A stretch of 43,481 nucleotides of DNA, from positions 1 through 43,481 of the forward strand of contig CASCWU010000020.1 of assembly GCA_949155905.1 (NCBI GenBank), given 5' to 3'. Of this stretch, positions 1 to 7,925 are shown piece after piece. The notes under the pieces were generated by a model. It searched no databases. It saw only the letters and a program-made list of their open reading frames with translations, and was not told the origin of the DNA. This DNA comes from an uncultured Lachnospiraceae bacterium. GTDB lineage: Bacteria; Bacillota; Clostridia; Lachnospirales; Lachnospiraceae. A program made the position numbers and the translations under genes. Within the stretch, counting starts at the first letter, position 1; the number at the start of each line of letters is the position of its first letter.

Positions 1-282
1 ATTGATAATATCTCCGCCGCCGTCCGCATACAGCACCTCGGCTGTACCGACAAAATCCTCGGCATAACTTGTCACCATTACATGAATCGGAACTCTTCTG
101 GAGGAAGCATATTCGCCTCCGTATCCCAGCTCTACCAATAGCTCATAGCTTTCTTTTTCTGTCTGCGCGGCTACCCTTTTGCTTGCTTCAGGCAAAAGCA
201 GTACCGCCGACATACCGCACAGCAGGCTGATCAGCAGGCAAGCTGCCCTCCTGACCCCTCTGGTCTTATTCCTCTTTTTCAT
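1..282 (-). CDS. Partial secreted or membrane-anchored protein (N-terminus only)
   Basis: The visible 94 codons start at 282 and run off the left edge, so the C-terminus is missing. The ATG at 282 has GGAG nine bases upstream; an in-frame ATG at 291 overlaps that site and is less likely. The protein begins with a Lys/Arg-rich stretch, then a hydrophobic segment (about residues 13-32, ACLLISLLCGMSAVLLL), fitting a signal peptide or N-terminal anchor. The following part (YELLVELGYGGEY...) resembles the first beta-sandwich of large extracellular proteins of Firmicutes, but I do not recognise a family. The gene overlaps the 3' end of the histidine kinase gene by 17 bases, so it is probably the third gene of the two-component operon. 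Function unknown. Confidence 0.7.
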   Translation of the reverse strand, partial: MKKRNKTRGVRRAACLLISLLCGMSAVLLLPEASKRVAAQTEKESYELLVELGYGGEYASSRRVPIHVMVTSYAEDFVGTAEVLYADGGGDIIN

Positions 283-1537
283 TTTCCTCATCTCCCTGCG
301 CCTCCGGGTTATCCTCCGGATGATCATATAACGTCACTGTAAACACCGTCCCCGCTGGATCACTTCTGGCATGAACCGTTCCGTTGTGCATCCGCACGAT
401 GTTCCGGGTAATCGCCAGACCTAGTCCTGTACCTCCGGTATCCATAGAACGGGAGGACTCCACCCGGTAAAACTTATCAAAAATATGCTCTAAATCCGCC
501 TCTGGTATCATCCTACCATAGTTTGTCACCATTAGCTTAGAGGCAACTGCGGTTCGTTTTATTTCCACTCTCAGCAGCTTTCCGTCCCGGCCATACTTGA
601 TCGCATTGGAAATCAGATTCGCGACTGCCCGTGCCATCAGTTCCCCGTCTACCTCCTTTAGAAGCTGCTTTTCGGAAGAATGAAACTCCGTCTCCAGACC
701 GGCCTCCTCGATGCTGGGGTAAAATTCCTCTAAAAGCTGCTCGGTCAGCTTTACCAAATCAACCGTGCTTTTATGGAGCGTAATCTGCCCAAAGCTTACC
801 TTCGTAAAAGAAAACAGGCTGTCAATCAAACCCTCAAGCCGTTTGGACTTCTCATATGCAATCTCGACATAATGCTTTTTCGTCTCGGCATCTAAGCCCT
901 GCTTCCCTGTCACAAGTCCTAAATAACCGATAATAGAGGTCAACGGCGTCCTCAAATCATGCGCTACATTGGTAATCAGCTCATTTTTCGACTGCTCCTG
1001 GTTCCGCTCGTTTTCCATCATAAAACGGATATCGCCCAACATTTTATTTAAGCCCTCGGCAATCATCGACAGCTCATCCTCATGCCGGACACTAAATTCC
1101 ACATCGAAATTCCCGGCAGAAATCTCCTGTATTCCATCGGTAATTTCATTCAAATAACGGGAAAATTTCTCCGTCAGCAGCAAAAAATACACAATAAACA
1201 AAAACAACGTCAATAAAATCGCGCCTACCAGCCAGCCACGAATCAGAAATTTCGGCTCCTCATAATACAGCCGGTGCGTCTTTTTTTCTTCTGAGGCCAG
1301 AATATTGTCTGACTTTCCTGCCGCATTTTGATTTGTTTTATACTGCTCGAGTTCCCACAGCAGCTTTTCCTGCTCCTTTTTCCAGAGCTGTTCCTCTCTG
1401 CTTCCCTGTGTGAGCAGATAAATCCCCAGAAAAATAACCACTACGGTAATCACGGAAAAAAACATACTGGTCAGGGCATAGAGGATAATCTCCATCCGAA
1501 AGCTATGCCATACTCTATTTTTCAATCTTATATCCAA
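266..1537 (-). CDS. Sensor histidine kinase, VanS-like
   Basis: This membrane sensor kinase (423 aa) should autophosphorylate and pass phosphate to the regulator encoded just upstream. It has a TM segment at about residues 17-42, a short charged extracytoplasmic part of some 60 residues, and a second TM at about 101-122. HAMP follows, then a HisKA box with phospho-acceptor His193 in NVAHDLRTPLT. The ATPase domain has N box NLISNAIKYG (about 307-316), F-box IFDKFYRVE and G2 box GTGLGLAI. The G1 box reads NYG instead of DxG, as I recall for VanS-type kinases. Its start lies inside the regulator gene (23-base overlap), which implies translational coupling. The sensed signal cannot be read from the sequence; cell-envelope stress is a reasonable guess given the VanS-like architecture and a vanZ-type gene nearby. 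Confidence 0.93.
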   Translation of the reverse strand: MDIRLKNRVWHSFRMEIILYALTSMFFSVITVVVIFLGIYLLTQGSREEQLWKKEQEKLLWELEQYKTNQNAAGKSDNILASEEKKTHRLYYEEPKFLIRGWLVGAILLTLFLFIVYFLLLTEKFSRYLNEITDGIQEISAGNFDVEFSVRHEDELSMIAEGLNKMLGDIRFMMENERNQEQSKNELITNVAHDLRTPLTSIIGYLGLVTGKQGLDAETKKHYVEIAYEKSKRLEGLIDSLFSFTKVSFGQITLHKSTVDLVKLTEQLLEEFYPSIEEAGLETEFHSSEKQLLKEVDGELMARAVANLISNAIKYGRDGKLLRVEIKRTAVASKLMVTNYGRMIPEADLEHIFDKFYRVESSRSMDTGGTGLGLAITRNIVRMHNGTVHARSDPAGTVFTVTLYDHPEDNPEAQGDEENEKEE

Positions 1538-2222
1538 CTCCCCAGACTGTTTTTATAATCTGTGCATTCCGGGAATCCATCTCAATCTTTTCCCGCAGCC
1601 GCCGGATATGCACCATAACGGTATTATTTGCTTCAAACATTTTTTCATTCCATACCCGTTCAAAGATTTCATCGGTGCTGAACACCCGTCCCGGGTTCGT
1701 TGCCAACAAATAGAGAATATCAAACTCTATCGGCGTCAGCTTTACATCCTTATCATAGGCGACGACCATATGCGTTTCCTTATTGATACGCAAAGGCCCC
1801 ACCTCTACCTCTTTTTCCTGGTAATCGGAGGCTGCGCTGGGATTTAACTGAGTAAAGCGGCGCAGCTGGGACTTTACCCGTGCGGTCAGCTCCAATGGAT
1901 TGAAGGGCTTAATCACATAGTCGTCCGCCCCGGTACTCAGCCCAATGATCTTGTCTAAATCCGTAGACTTTGCACTGAGCATAATGATCGGAATCGCACT
2001 CGTCTCCCGGAGCTTTTTGCACATCGTCAACCCGTCCATCCCCGGCATCATAATATCCAGAATCGCCAAGTTAATGTCCTTTTCCCGCTCTAAAATCTCC
2101 AAGCCCTCTTTGGCATTGTTCGCCTTCCGTACCTCAAAGCCGTCGCTGACCAGATGGATCTCTACCAGATCCGCGATTTCCCGGTCATCGTCCACCACCA
2201 ATATTTTACCTGTTTCTTTCAT
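1515..2222 (-). CDS. OmpR/PhoB-family response regulator, VanR-like
   Basis: Two-domain transcription factor of 235 aa. The receiver domain carries the acidic cluster DDD at residues 11-13, phospho-acceptor Asp56 (LAILDIMMPG), a conserved Ser (MLSAKS) and Lys (VIKPF). The C-terminal winged helix-turn-helix (about 135-235) ends in the typical VHIRRLREKIE recognition helix and TVWGVGYKIEK hairpin. It is the first gene of an operon with the kinase and the truncated secreted protein. Upstream there is a sigma-A-type promoter overlapped by two TTGTAAGG direct repeats 11 bp apart, the geometry used by OmpR/PhoB regulators, so autoregulation is likely. No vanHAX-type resistance genes are in the window, so a role in glycopeptide resistance is not supported. 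Confidence 0.95.
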   Translation of the reverse strand: MKETGKILVVDDDREIADLVEIHLVSDGFEVRKANNAKEGLEILEREKDINLAILDIMMPGMDGLTMCKKLRETSAIPIIMLSAKSTDLDKIIGLSTGADDYVIKPFNPLELTARVKSQLRRFTQLNPSAASDYQEKEVEVGPLRINKETHMVVAYDKDVKLTPIEFDILYLLATNPGRVFSTDEIFERVWNEKMFEANNTVMVHIRRLREKIEMDSRNAQIIKTVWGVGYKIEK

Positions 2223-2252
2223 GAAAGCATCCTCCGTTTCTACCCTTATTCT

Positions 2253-2293
2253 ATCATAAGCCCGGAATACAAGTCCTTACAATAACCTTACAA
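2253..2293 (-). promoter_or_regulatory. Promoter and direct-repeat operator of the two-component operon
   Basis: Read on the minus strand, TTGTAAGG occurs twice with an 11-bp period (2286-2293 and 2275-2282). The second copy provides a -35-like TTGTAA (2277-2282), followed after 18 bp by TATGAT (2253-2258), 31 bases upstream of the regulator's ATG. Tandem 11-bp-spaced half sites are the standard binding pattern of OmpR/PhoB-type regulators. The repeats and spacing are seen directly; autoregulation is inference. Confidence 0.6.
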
Positions 2294-2320
2294 AATTCTA
2301 AGATTCCAGAACGTTCCAGT

Positions 2321-2364
2321 CAAAAAAAAGAACCTCGTACTCCATCCTGCCCGCTACGAGATTC
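2321..2364 (-). terminator. Intrinsic terminator upstream of the two-component operon
   Basis: On the minus strand a 10-bp stem (arms 2355-2364 and 2330-2339, one mismatch, core CTCGTA/TACGAG) with a 15-base loop is followed by a run of eight T (2321-2328). It ends transcripts from the DUF6142-like gene side before the two-component promoter. Confidence 0.75.
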
Positions 2365-2515
2365 CCATGCCTGGTTTTTCTATTGATATTTTAACGAAAT
2401 GTTTACAATTTGTTCATTTCCTTATCATGACTATTTCACATTTTCCCACTATAATGAACTCATCAGTTAAGTTAATTTCTTTCGTTTGTATAGATTTTAT
2501 TTTTTTCATTTACAA

Positions 2516-2542
2516 GGCCAAGTAGTTCCCTGCTGCTTGGCC
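2516..2542 (-). terminator. Possible weak terminator after the small membrane gene
   Basis: A 7-bp stem GGCCAAG/CTTGGCC with a 13-base loop lies 18 bases beyond the stop of the gene at 2560. The following minus-strand sequence is AT-rich but has no clean T tract. With the stronger terminator at 2321-2364 it makes up most of what I see in the gene-free stretch 2294-2559. Confidence 0.35.
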
Positions 2543-2559
2543 ACTCCTCTTTTCTAAGC

Positions 2560-2901
2560 TCAATTTACTCCCAACACATAACAGGCCAGACACCCCAAAA
2601 GCAGCACCCCATTGAAAAAGGCGCCGCTCAACGGCAAGCCATAATAAATATTTTCCATACGGAAGCAACGGACAGCAAGGATAAATCCGATGATTGCCAG
2701 CAGCAGAGCCGCCATCCCGCCTGCTCCCAGATACCAGCCGCCTTCTCCGCCTGCCATCGCAGAAAGAACGATCATGGCCACCATCAGACCCAGGCAAAGA
2801 ACCGCCAGGCAAAGAGAGACAATCCCCTTTTTCGGTCTTATCTTGTCTGTGAACTGTACCTCCGGCTCCTCTTGTTTTTTCTTTCTGAATCTCAACATCA
2901 T
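2560..2901 (-). CDS. Small membrane protein, DUF6142-like
   Basis: A 113-aa protein with a basic N-terminus (RFRKKK) and three hydrophobic segments at about residues 27-48, 55-77 and 86-112. The pattern (a KKG motif before the first TM, a Gly-rich YLGAGG turn, an FRxE(N/D)xYY loop) is like the DUF6142 family of small clostridial membrane proteins; this assignment is from memory of the family pattern and is moderate. Its ATG directly follows the TGA of the VanZ gene, and its ribosome site (GGGAG) lies inside the end of that gene, so the two are translated together. Function unknown. Confidence 0.7.
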   Translation of the reverse strand: MMLRFRKKKQEEPEVQFTDKIRPKKGIVSLCLAVLCLGLMVAMIVLSAMAGGEGGWYLGAGGMAALLLAIIGFILAVRCFRMENIYYGLPLSGAFFNGVLLLGCLACYVLGVN

Positions 2902-3390
2902 TCATCTCCCTGCTATTGTTCTATCCTCTACCTTTTGCAGCAGCCAGCGTGAAAGCTTATACAGCAAATAGCCCAGCACGCCTCCTGCAGTATTTAAAAT
3001 CATATCGTCTACATCAAAGCACCCTACCTGCAAAATGAGCTGTGCTGTTTCCAGTGTGAGGGTTAAGGCTGCCGACAGCAGGAACACCGACCAAAATCTC
3101 CGATCTTTCCGGCTGATTACCGGCAGCAAAAACCCAAATGGCATGAAGGCCAGAACATTTCCGTAAATGTTGATAAAAAAGGTTTCAAAGCTCAGCCGAT
3201 CCCGGTGCAAAAAATAACGCTTGATTTCCTGAAACGGTACAAGATTATAGCGGTACATGCCCAATCCGCCTGCTCTGCCGTACCGTTCGCTTAAAAACAT
3301 CAGGTACATCAAACAAAACAAATAGATAAGAAACGCCCCGCGGAGTATCCAAACAATCCACCTCTTATGCTCTGGCTTTAAAAATCCCAT
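2902..3390 (-). CDS. VanZ-family membrane protein
   Basis: A 162-aa protein with four hydrophobic segments and the VanZ family signature: a loop with NLVPFQEI after the first TM, NIYGNVLAFMPFGFLLP in the second, ETAQL in the third, and DVDDMILNTAGGVLGY before the last. VanZ proteins are small membrane proteins; the founder raises teicoplanin tolerance, but most chromosomal homologues have no known role. The ATG has TAGGAG six bases upstream. The gap to tldE is only 26 bases, so it is probably read from the tldD-tldE transcript. Confidence 0.9.
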   Translation of the reverse strand: MGFLKPEHKRWIVWILRGAFLIYLFCLMYLMFLSERYGRAGGLGMYRYNLVPFQEIKRYFLHRDRLSFETFFINIYGNVLAFMPFGFLLPVISRKDRRFWSVFLLSAALTLTLETAQLILQVGCFDVDDMILNTAGGVLGYLLYKLSRWLLQKVEDRTIAGR

Positions 3391-3416
3391 AACACACTCC
3401 TACAACTTTTTTCCAT

Positions 3417-4769
3417 TTATTTACCTGCGACAGAAAGCTCCTTCACTACCACGCAAGGCGCACCATACACGGAAAAGCTCTCCGGTGCATGGAATTCCAG
3501 ATCCGACCCAATTAGCTCAATATCCTTTAGCATCTGGAAGAAGTTCCCGGCCACCGTAAAGCCCTTGACCGGTCCTTGCTTCTGACCTCCTGAAATCAAA
3601 AAGCCTGCGCTGGACAAGGAGAAATCTCCTGTTTTCGGGTCGGCTCCGGCGTGCATTCCGTTTAATTCTGTCACATAAATGCCCTCGCCTACTTCTGCAA
3701 ATACTTCCTCACGGCTCTTTTCACCCGGTTTTACATAAAAAGCATATGGCTGAATGGCAATCGGAGCATCGTAGCTTTCCTTTGCCGCATTTCCCGTACT
3801 GCTCTTTCCTGCCTTCTTTGCTGTTTTTAGATTATACAGTAAGGTATTCAAGACACCCTTTGCTATAACCTCCTTCGTCGAGGTTGCCACACCTTCGGCA
3901 TCAAACGGCATCTGCACGGAAAAATCCGGATAAAACGGGTCGTCTACAATCGTCACAATATCCGAAGCAACCATCGTTTGTTCTTTTCCCTTTAACAACG
4001 AAATCCCCTGCTGTACTGCCTCTGCTGAAAAGACAGAAGCAAACGTAGAAAGCATTGCTCCCATCATTTTTCCCGAAAAAACTATTTTATATTTACCGGA
4101 ATTCACTTTTCCCGGGTTCATAACAGAAAGTGCATCCTCAACGCCCTTTTTCGCCAAGTCTGCCAGATCAACCTCGGATACCTCGCCAAGAGACATTTTA
4201 TAGCCCATATACTTTTCCTCTTCTCCTGGCTCCTGTACGATAGAGATAGCGGCTACCGCGCTTACTCCATACTCCTGAGACAGATCGAGACCCTTGGAAT
4301 TTGCCAGACATACCATTCCCTTTTCTGCCAGTGTTCTGCTCTGTGTTCCGTCGATGACTCTTGCATCCTCTGCATAAAGCCGCTTTTGGCAATCCATTGC
4401 TACCGAAGTCATCACATCTGCACTCGGAATTTCACCCGGCATCCGGCTGACCTTCTGATATTCGTCCCCTGCCGGATGGATCACCACCTCATCCTCTGTC
4501 TCAATCGAAGCGGCATTGTCCATTGCCCGCTCCACCAGAGAAGCTGCCTGTTCTTCATCAAAGCATTCCGTAGCGGCATACCCCATTTTCCCCCCTACGA
4601 TACAGCGGAAGCAGGCGCCGCCGCCCGTAGCAGTTGTAAACTGGTTGACTTCCTCACGGTATACCGAAACAGCCATTTCCGAGCTGTTTTTATAATATAA
4701 CTCATACTCCTCTAATCCGGCTTCCCTCGCTGCCTTCAGCACAGCCGACTTAAACTCCTGATATTCCAT
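3417..4769 (-). CDS. tldE: TldE/PmbA-type subunit of the TldD-TldE protease
   Basis: This 450-aa protein belongs to the PmbA/TldD family. It lacks the HExxxH zinc motif present in the neighbouring TldD, as expected for the non-catalytic TldE partner. Family landmarks include a C-terminal core with GNAAKESYDAP, a GMHAGADPKTGDFSLSSAGF block (written here without its flanks) and the GNFFQMLKDIELIG end. In Escherichia coli TldD and TldE form a heterodimer that degrades unfolded peptides and matures microcin B17 and CcdA. The start has AGGAG nine bases upstream. The 40-base gap to tldD holds a short AGTTCCGC motif shared with other junctions nearby. No small precursor-peptide gene was seen next to the pair. 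Confidence 0.93.
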   Translation of the reverse strand: MEYQEFKSAVLKAAREAGLEEYELYYKNSSEMAVSVYREEVNQFTTATGGGACFRCIVGGKMGYAATECFDEEQAASLVERAMDNAASIETEDEVVIHPAGDEYQKVSRMPGEIPSADVMTSVAMDCQKRLYAEDARVIDGTQSRTLAEKGMVCLANSKGLDLSQEYGVSAVAAISIVQEPGEEEKYMGYKMSLGEVSEVDLADLAKKGVEDALSVMNPGKVNSGKYKIVFSGKMMGAMLSTFASVFSAEAVQQGISLLKGKEQTMVASDIVTIVDDPFYPDFSVQMPFDAEGVATSTKEVIAKGVLNTLLYNLKTAKKAGKSSTGNAAKESYDAPIAIQPYAFYVKPGEKSREEVFAEVGEGIYVTELNGMHAGADPKTGDFSLSSAGFLISGGQKQGPVKGFTVAGNFFQMLKDIELIGSDLEFHAPESFSVYGAPCVVVKELSVAGK

Positions 4770-4770
4770 A

Positions 4771-4809
4771 ATCCATTTCTCCTATATTTAGTTCCGCTGT
4801 TTTTTATTT
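4771..4809. repeat. Remnant of the intergenic AGTTCCGC element
   Basis: The tldD-tldE junction reads CTCCTATATTTAGTTCCGC followed directly by a T-rich tail, on the plus strand. The same left boundary (CTCCTATTTTNAGTTCCGC) precedes hairpin elements at 6202 and 8860, and the T-rich tail resembles the right end of the 108-bp repeat at 8871. It therefore looks like the element with its hairpin missing. On the minus strand its left end merges with the tldE ribosome site. Confidence 0.4.
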
Positions 4810-6192
4810 TTATCTTCCGCCTACGGTAATCGACGATACCCGGATTAACGGCTGGCCGACGTCGGTCGGAATGCTTCCGCTGGAGGAGCCGCACATACCC
4901 TGTCCGGTGGCGAGATCTGTTCCTACCATGTCGATATCCTGAAGGATTTCGGAGCCTCTTCCGATCAGGCTGGCGCCGCGAACCGGCTCGCAGATTTTAC
5001 CGTTACGAACCATATAAGCCTCCCGGACGGCAAAATTGAAATCACCTGTCACTGGATTGACAGAGCCACCGCCCATTTCCTTTGCATATAAACCATATTC
5101 TATCGAAGAAATAATATCCTCATTTTTGTCCTCGCCCGGCATAATCACCGTATTGGTCATCCGGGAGGTCGGAGTGAAGGTATAATCCTGGCGGCGGCAA
5201 TTTCCGGTCGCCTCCATCCCCATCCGGCGGCCGTTGAAGCGGTCAATCATATAGCTCTTTAATACGCCCTTTTCAATAAGAACATTTCTTTGAGACGGAT
5301 GCCCTTCATCGTCGATGTTGATAGAGCCCCAGGCATTTGGAATCGTACCGTCGTCTACTGCTGTCACCTTTTCTGTCGCAATCTTTTGGCCTAATTTCCC
5401 GCAGAACTGAGAACGTCCCAGCGCTACAGAAGTAGCCTCTAAGGAATGTCCACATGCTTCATGAAAAATGACGCCGCCAAATCCGTTTTCTATCGCTACC
5501 GTCATCTTTCCGGCCGGACAGTATCCGGCATGTAACATCGTAATCGCCTGTTTTGCCGCATGCTCTCCTACTTCCTTCGGCGTGATCACCGTTTCAAACA
5601 TTTCCAGTCCCATTCGGCGCCCCGGACGGCAATGCCCGGTCTGGTTTTCTCCGTCCTTATAGGCAATCGCGTCTACGACCATCCTTGTACGGATTTGGCG
5701 ATCCTGTGCCAATAAGCCTTCGCTGTTGGCTATCAGAATATTGTGATCGACATCCAACAGTGTTCCTGCTACCTGTGCAATTTCATCGTGATAGTCCTTT
5801 GCTGTAAAGCAGGCTTCTTTTAACAAATCAATTTTTTCTTTATTTTTCACATCCGACGGCACGATGCGGATTGGATGAACGTCTCCGAATATCCGCTCCT
5901 TGACATATATCGGCTGTCCGGCCGGCGCTCCGGAAAGTGCGCTTGCCACCCGGTCTGCCGCAAGCAGCAGACCGCTTTCCGATAAATCTGTAGTCGAGGC
6001 GCAGACGCAGCGCAGTCCGGCAAAAATACGGATACCCACGCCAGAAAGCAGGCTGTCTGCAATTTCGTTCACCTTTCCATCCACCATCTGAATATTTTTA
6101 TTCAATGTACGTTCTGCAAAGATTTCCGCGAAATCCGCTCCCGTGGACATCGCCCTTGCCAGCACACGGTTCAATATGGCCTTTGCAATCAT
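4810..6192 (-). CDS. tldD: TldD zinc metalloprotease subunit
   Basis: A 460-aa protein whose zinc site HEACGH (HExxxH, residues 244-249) sits in GFGGVIFHEACGHS. Other family blocks are a conserved DEGxP segment at about 295-300 and the C-terminal CGSSSGSIPTDVGQP. With TldE it forms a cytoplasmic protease that clips unstructured peptides; in some hosts it matures ribosomal peptides. Length is normal for the family. The ATG follows a strong TAGGAGG site. The gene is the first of a tldD-tldE-vanZ-DUF6142 run and lies downstream of an M32 peptidase, making a small peptide-degradation cluster. Confidence 0.95.
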   Translation of the reverse strand: MIAKAILNRVLARAMSTGADFAEIFAERTLNKNIQMVDGKVNEIADSLLSGVGIRIFAGLRCVCASTTDLSESGLLLAADRVASALSGAPAGQPIYVKERIFGDVHPIRIVPSDVKNKEKIDLLKEACFTAKDYHDEIAQVAGTLLDVDHNILIANSEGLLAQDRQIRTRMVVDAIAYKDGENQTGHCRPGRRMGLEMFETVITPKEVGEHAAKQAITMLHAGYCPAGKMTVAIENGFGGVIFHEACGHSLEATSVALGRSQFCGKLGQKIATEKVTAVDDGTIPNAWGSINIDDEGHPSQRNVLIEKGVLKSYMIDRFNGRRMGMEATGNCRRQDYTFTPTSRMTNTVIMPGEDKNEDIISSIEYGLYAKEMGGGSVNPVTGDFNFAVREAYMVRNGKICEPVRGASLIGRGSEILQDIDMVGTDLATGQGMCGSSSGSIPTDVGQPLIRVSSITVGGR

Positions 6193-6201
6193 CTTTTTCC
6201 T

Positions 6202-6275
6202 CCTATTTTGAGTTCCGCCTCTTCACTTCGAGCCGGTCTATGACCGGCTTCGCCCCTTTGTGGGGGAGAGGTTTG
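6202..6275. repeat. Intergenic hairpin element between the M32 peptidase gene and tldD
   Basis: The junction opens with CTCCTATTTTGAGTTCCGC (plus strand). It contains a perfect 8-bp stem AGCCGGTC-TAT-GACCGGCT, a CCCC/GGGG mini-hairpin and an outer CCTCT/AGAGG pairing, suggesting a three-way junction. The left end is continuous with the tldD ribosome site on the minus strand. The boundary motif matches those at 4779 and 8860. It may be transcribed as an intercistronic RNA structure. Confidence 0.45.
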
Positions 6276-7778
6276 TTATTTTTCCAGCCCATACAGCCGG
6301 GTGAATTTTTCTTTTAAATATGCGACATAGTAGTCTGCGTTAAATGACTCGCCGGTTGTCTCTGTCAGCATTTCGTCTGTATTTTTCAGTTCTCCGTACT
6401 GGTGAATATGTTTCCCCAGGTAGGATTTGATTTCGGATAAATCACCCTTTTTCAAGGCTCCCTCAAAGTCTATTTCCTGCTGCAGCTTATGGTAGATCTG
6501 TGCGGCAATCGCGTTGCCCAGTGCATAGGAAGGGAAATAGCCAAAGCTGCCCATTGACCAGTGGACATCCTGAAGTACGCCCTCTGCGTCATTAGATGGT
6601 GTAACACCTAAGTATTCCTCGTAGAGCTTATTCCACAGTCCCGGCAGGTCTGCTACCTCGGCCTTTCCTTCAAAAATCAGCTTTTCCAGTTCATAGCGGA
6701 TCATGATGTGCAGACAGTAGGTCAGTTCGTCTGCCTCGGTTCGAATGAGGCTCGGCTCTACATGATTGACTGCCTGAATAAACTGTTCTACCGGAATACC
6801 AGAAAGCTGTTCCGGGAAGGTCCCAACCAGCTTGCCGTAAATCGGCTCCCAGAAGGCCTGGCTGCGTCCGATGATATTTTCGTAAAAACGGGACTGAGAT
6901 TCGTGCATTCCCATAGACGCGCCGCTTCCTAACGGCGTCTCGCTGATTTCATCTGAAATCCCCTGTTCATAAATGCCATGGCCTCCCTCATGTACGGTAG
7001 AGAAAATCGCATTTTCCAGGTCATGCTCATGATAATGATTGGTAAAGCGGACGTCATGGTTATGCAGCTCCGTCGTAAACGGATGCTCGCTGTCCGCTGT
7101 GACGCCGCGGTTGAAATCAAACCCCATGTATTCTGCCAGAAAATGATTAAATTCCTTTTGCTTTGCAATATCGTACTGCTGATTCATAAAGCTTTTATCG
7201 GTCAAGGCACCTTTTTCCGTGATCTTCTTTAGTAACGGAACGATTTCTGCCTTTACCTTGCCAAAGAACGCATCCAGCTTTTCCATATCCATGCCTTCTT
7301 CGTAATCATCCAGCAATACATCGTAAAGCTTCTGCCCTTCCTTCGCCCGGTAGCCTGCGAACCTTCGGTTATAGTCGATCATTTTCTCCAGGCAAGGAGC
7401 AAACAGTGCATAATCGCTTTTCTGCTTTGCCTCTGCCCAAATGCTTCCGGCCTGTGCAGATAAAACAGAATACTCCTGGTATTCCTGCGGAGGGATCTTT
7501 TCCATCTGGTCATAGCGCTTCTGCAGCTTTTCTACGATTTTTGCCTCGATTGCCGTTAAATCCTCTGCGTCCTTTAGTTCCGCTAAGATTGCCTTAACCT
7601 CGTCATTCATAATGGTCTGATAGACCTCCATCGACAACAGACCCATCACCTTAGAGGTCCTCTCAATCGCACCTTTTGGCGCCAAAGTCTCATTGTCCCA
7701 GCTTAATAAGGTCAATGCCGTTCCCAGAGCCTGGCTTTTGTCCAAAAAAGGCTGCAGCCGTTCAAATGTCTGATTCAT
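6276..7778 (-). CDS. M32-family metallocarboxypeptidase (Taq/Pfu type)
   Basis: This 500-aa zinc carboxypeptidase removes C-terminal residues from peptides in the cytoplasm. The zinc site is HEGGH (263-267) with a third ligand Glu near 293 (MGMHESQSRFYEN). Other M32 blocks are GVTADSEHPF, RTEADELTYCLHIMIRYELE and the late segment HWSMGSFGYFPSYALGN. Length is standard. The ATG has AAGGAGG seven bases upstream, and an independent promoter lies at 7854-7882. The adjacent tldD-tldE pair suggests shared work in peptide turnover. Confidence 0.94.
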   Translation of the reverse strand: MNQTFERLQPFLDKSQALGTALTLLSWDNETLAPKGAIERTSKVMGLLSMEVYQTIMNDEVKAILAELKDAEDLTAIEAKIVEKLQKRYDQMEKIPPQEYQEYSVLSAQAGSIWAEAKQKSDYALFAPCLEKMIDYNRRFAGYRAKEGQKLYDVLLDDYEEGMDMEKLDAFFGKVKAEIVPLLKKITEKGALTDKSFMNQQYDIAKQKEFNHFLAEYMGFDFNRGVTADSEHPFTTELHNHDVRFTNHYHEHDLENAIFSTVHEGGHGIYEQGISDEISETPLGSGASMGMHESQSRFYENIIGRSQAFWEPIYGKLVGTFPEQLSGIPVEQFIQAVNHVEPSLIRTEADELTYCLHIMIRYELEKLIFEGKAEVADLPGLWNKLYEEYLGVTPSNDAEGVLQDVHWSMGSFGYFPSYALGNAIAAQIYHKLQQEIDFEGALKKGDLSEIKSYLGKHIHQYGELKNTDEMLTETTGESFNADYYVAYLKEKFTRLYGLEK

Positions 7779-7853
7779 GATAATCCTCCTTCTCCAATCA
7801 CATATTTTTCAGTTTTCCACCGGAGCATTCCGATTTCTTTGCTGCTTCCTACT

Positions 7854-7882
7854 AGTATAGCATTTCCTGGAAAAGAACACAA
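7854..7882 (-). promoter_or_regulatory. Promoter of the M32 peptidase gene
   Basis: Minus-strand TTGTGT (7877-7882) and TATACT (7854-7859) with a 17-bp spacer lie about 75 bases before the ATG. It probably drives the M32-tldD-tldE-vanZ run independently of the upstream EamA gene. Confidence 0.6.
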
Positions 7883-7925
7883 CGTCTATTTTCACCGTTT
7901 TGCGGCAAAGTATCCTCGTACCGCG

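Noticed and set aside
2510..2905. 131-aa minus-strand frame overlapping the small membrane protein
   Set aside because: Low-complexity Gly/Arg composition without hydrophobic pattern; the other frame gives a sensible three-TM protein with a coupled start.
1..3390. Glycopeptide-resistance cluster
   Set aside because: No vanH, vanA/B-type ligase or vanX/Y genes are present; VanRS-like and VanZ proteins alone are common in Clostridia.
3417..6192. Ribosomal-peptide maturation locus around tldD-tldE
   Set aside because: No small precursor gene, modification enzyme or dedicated exporter was found beside the pair; a general peptide-turnover role is simpler.
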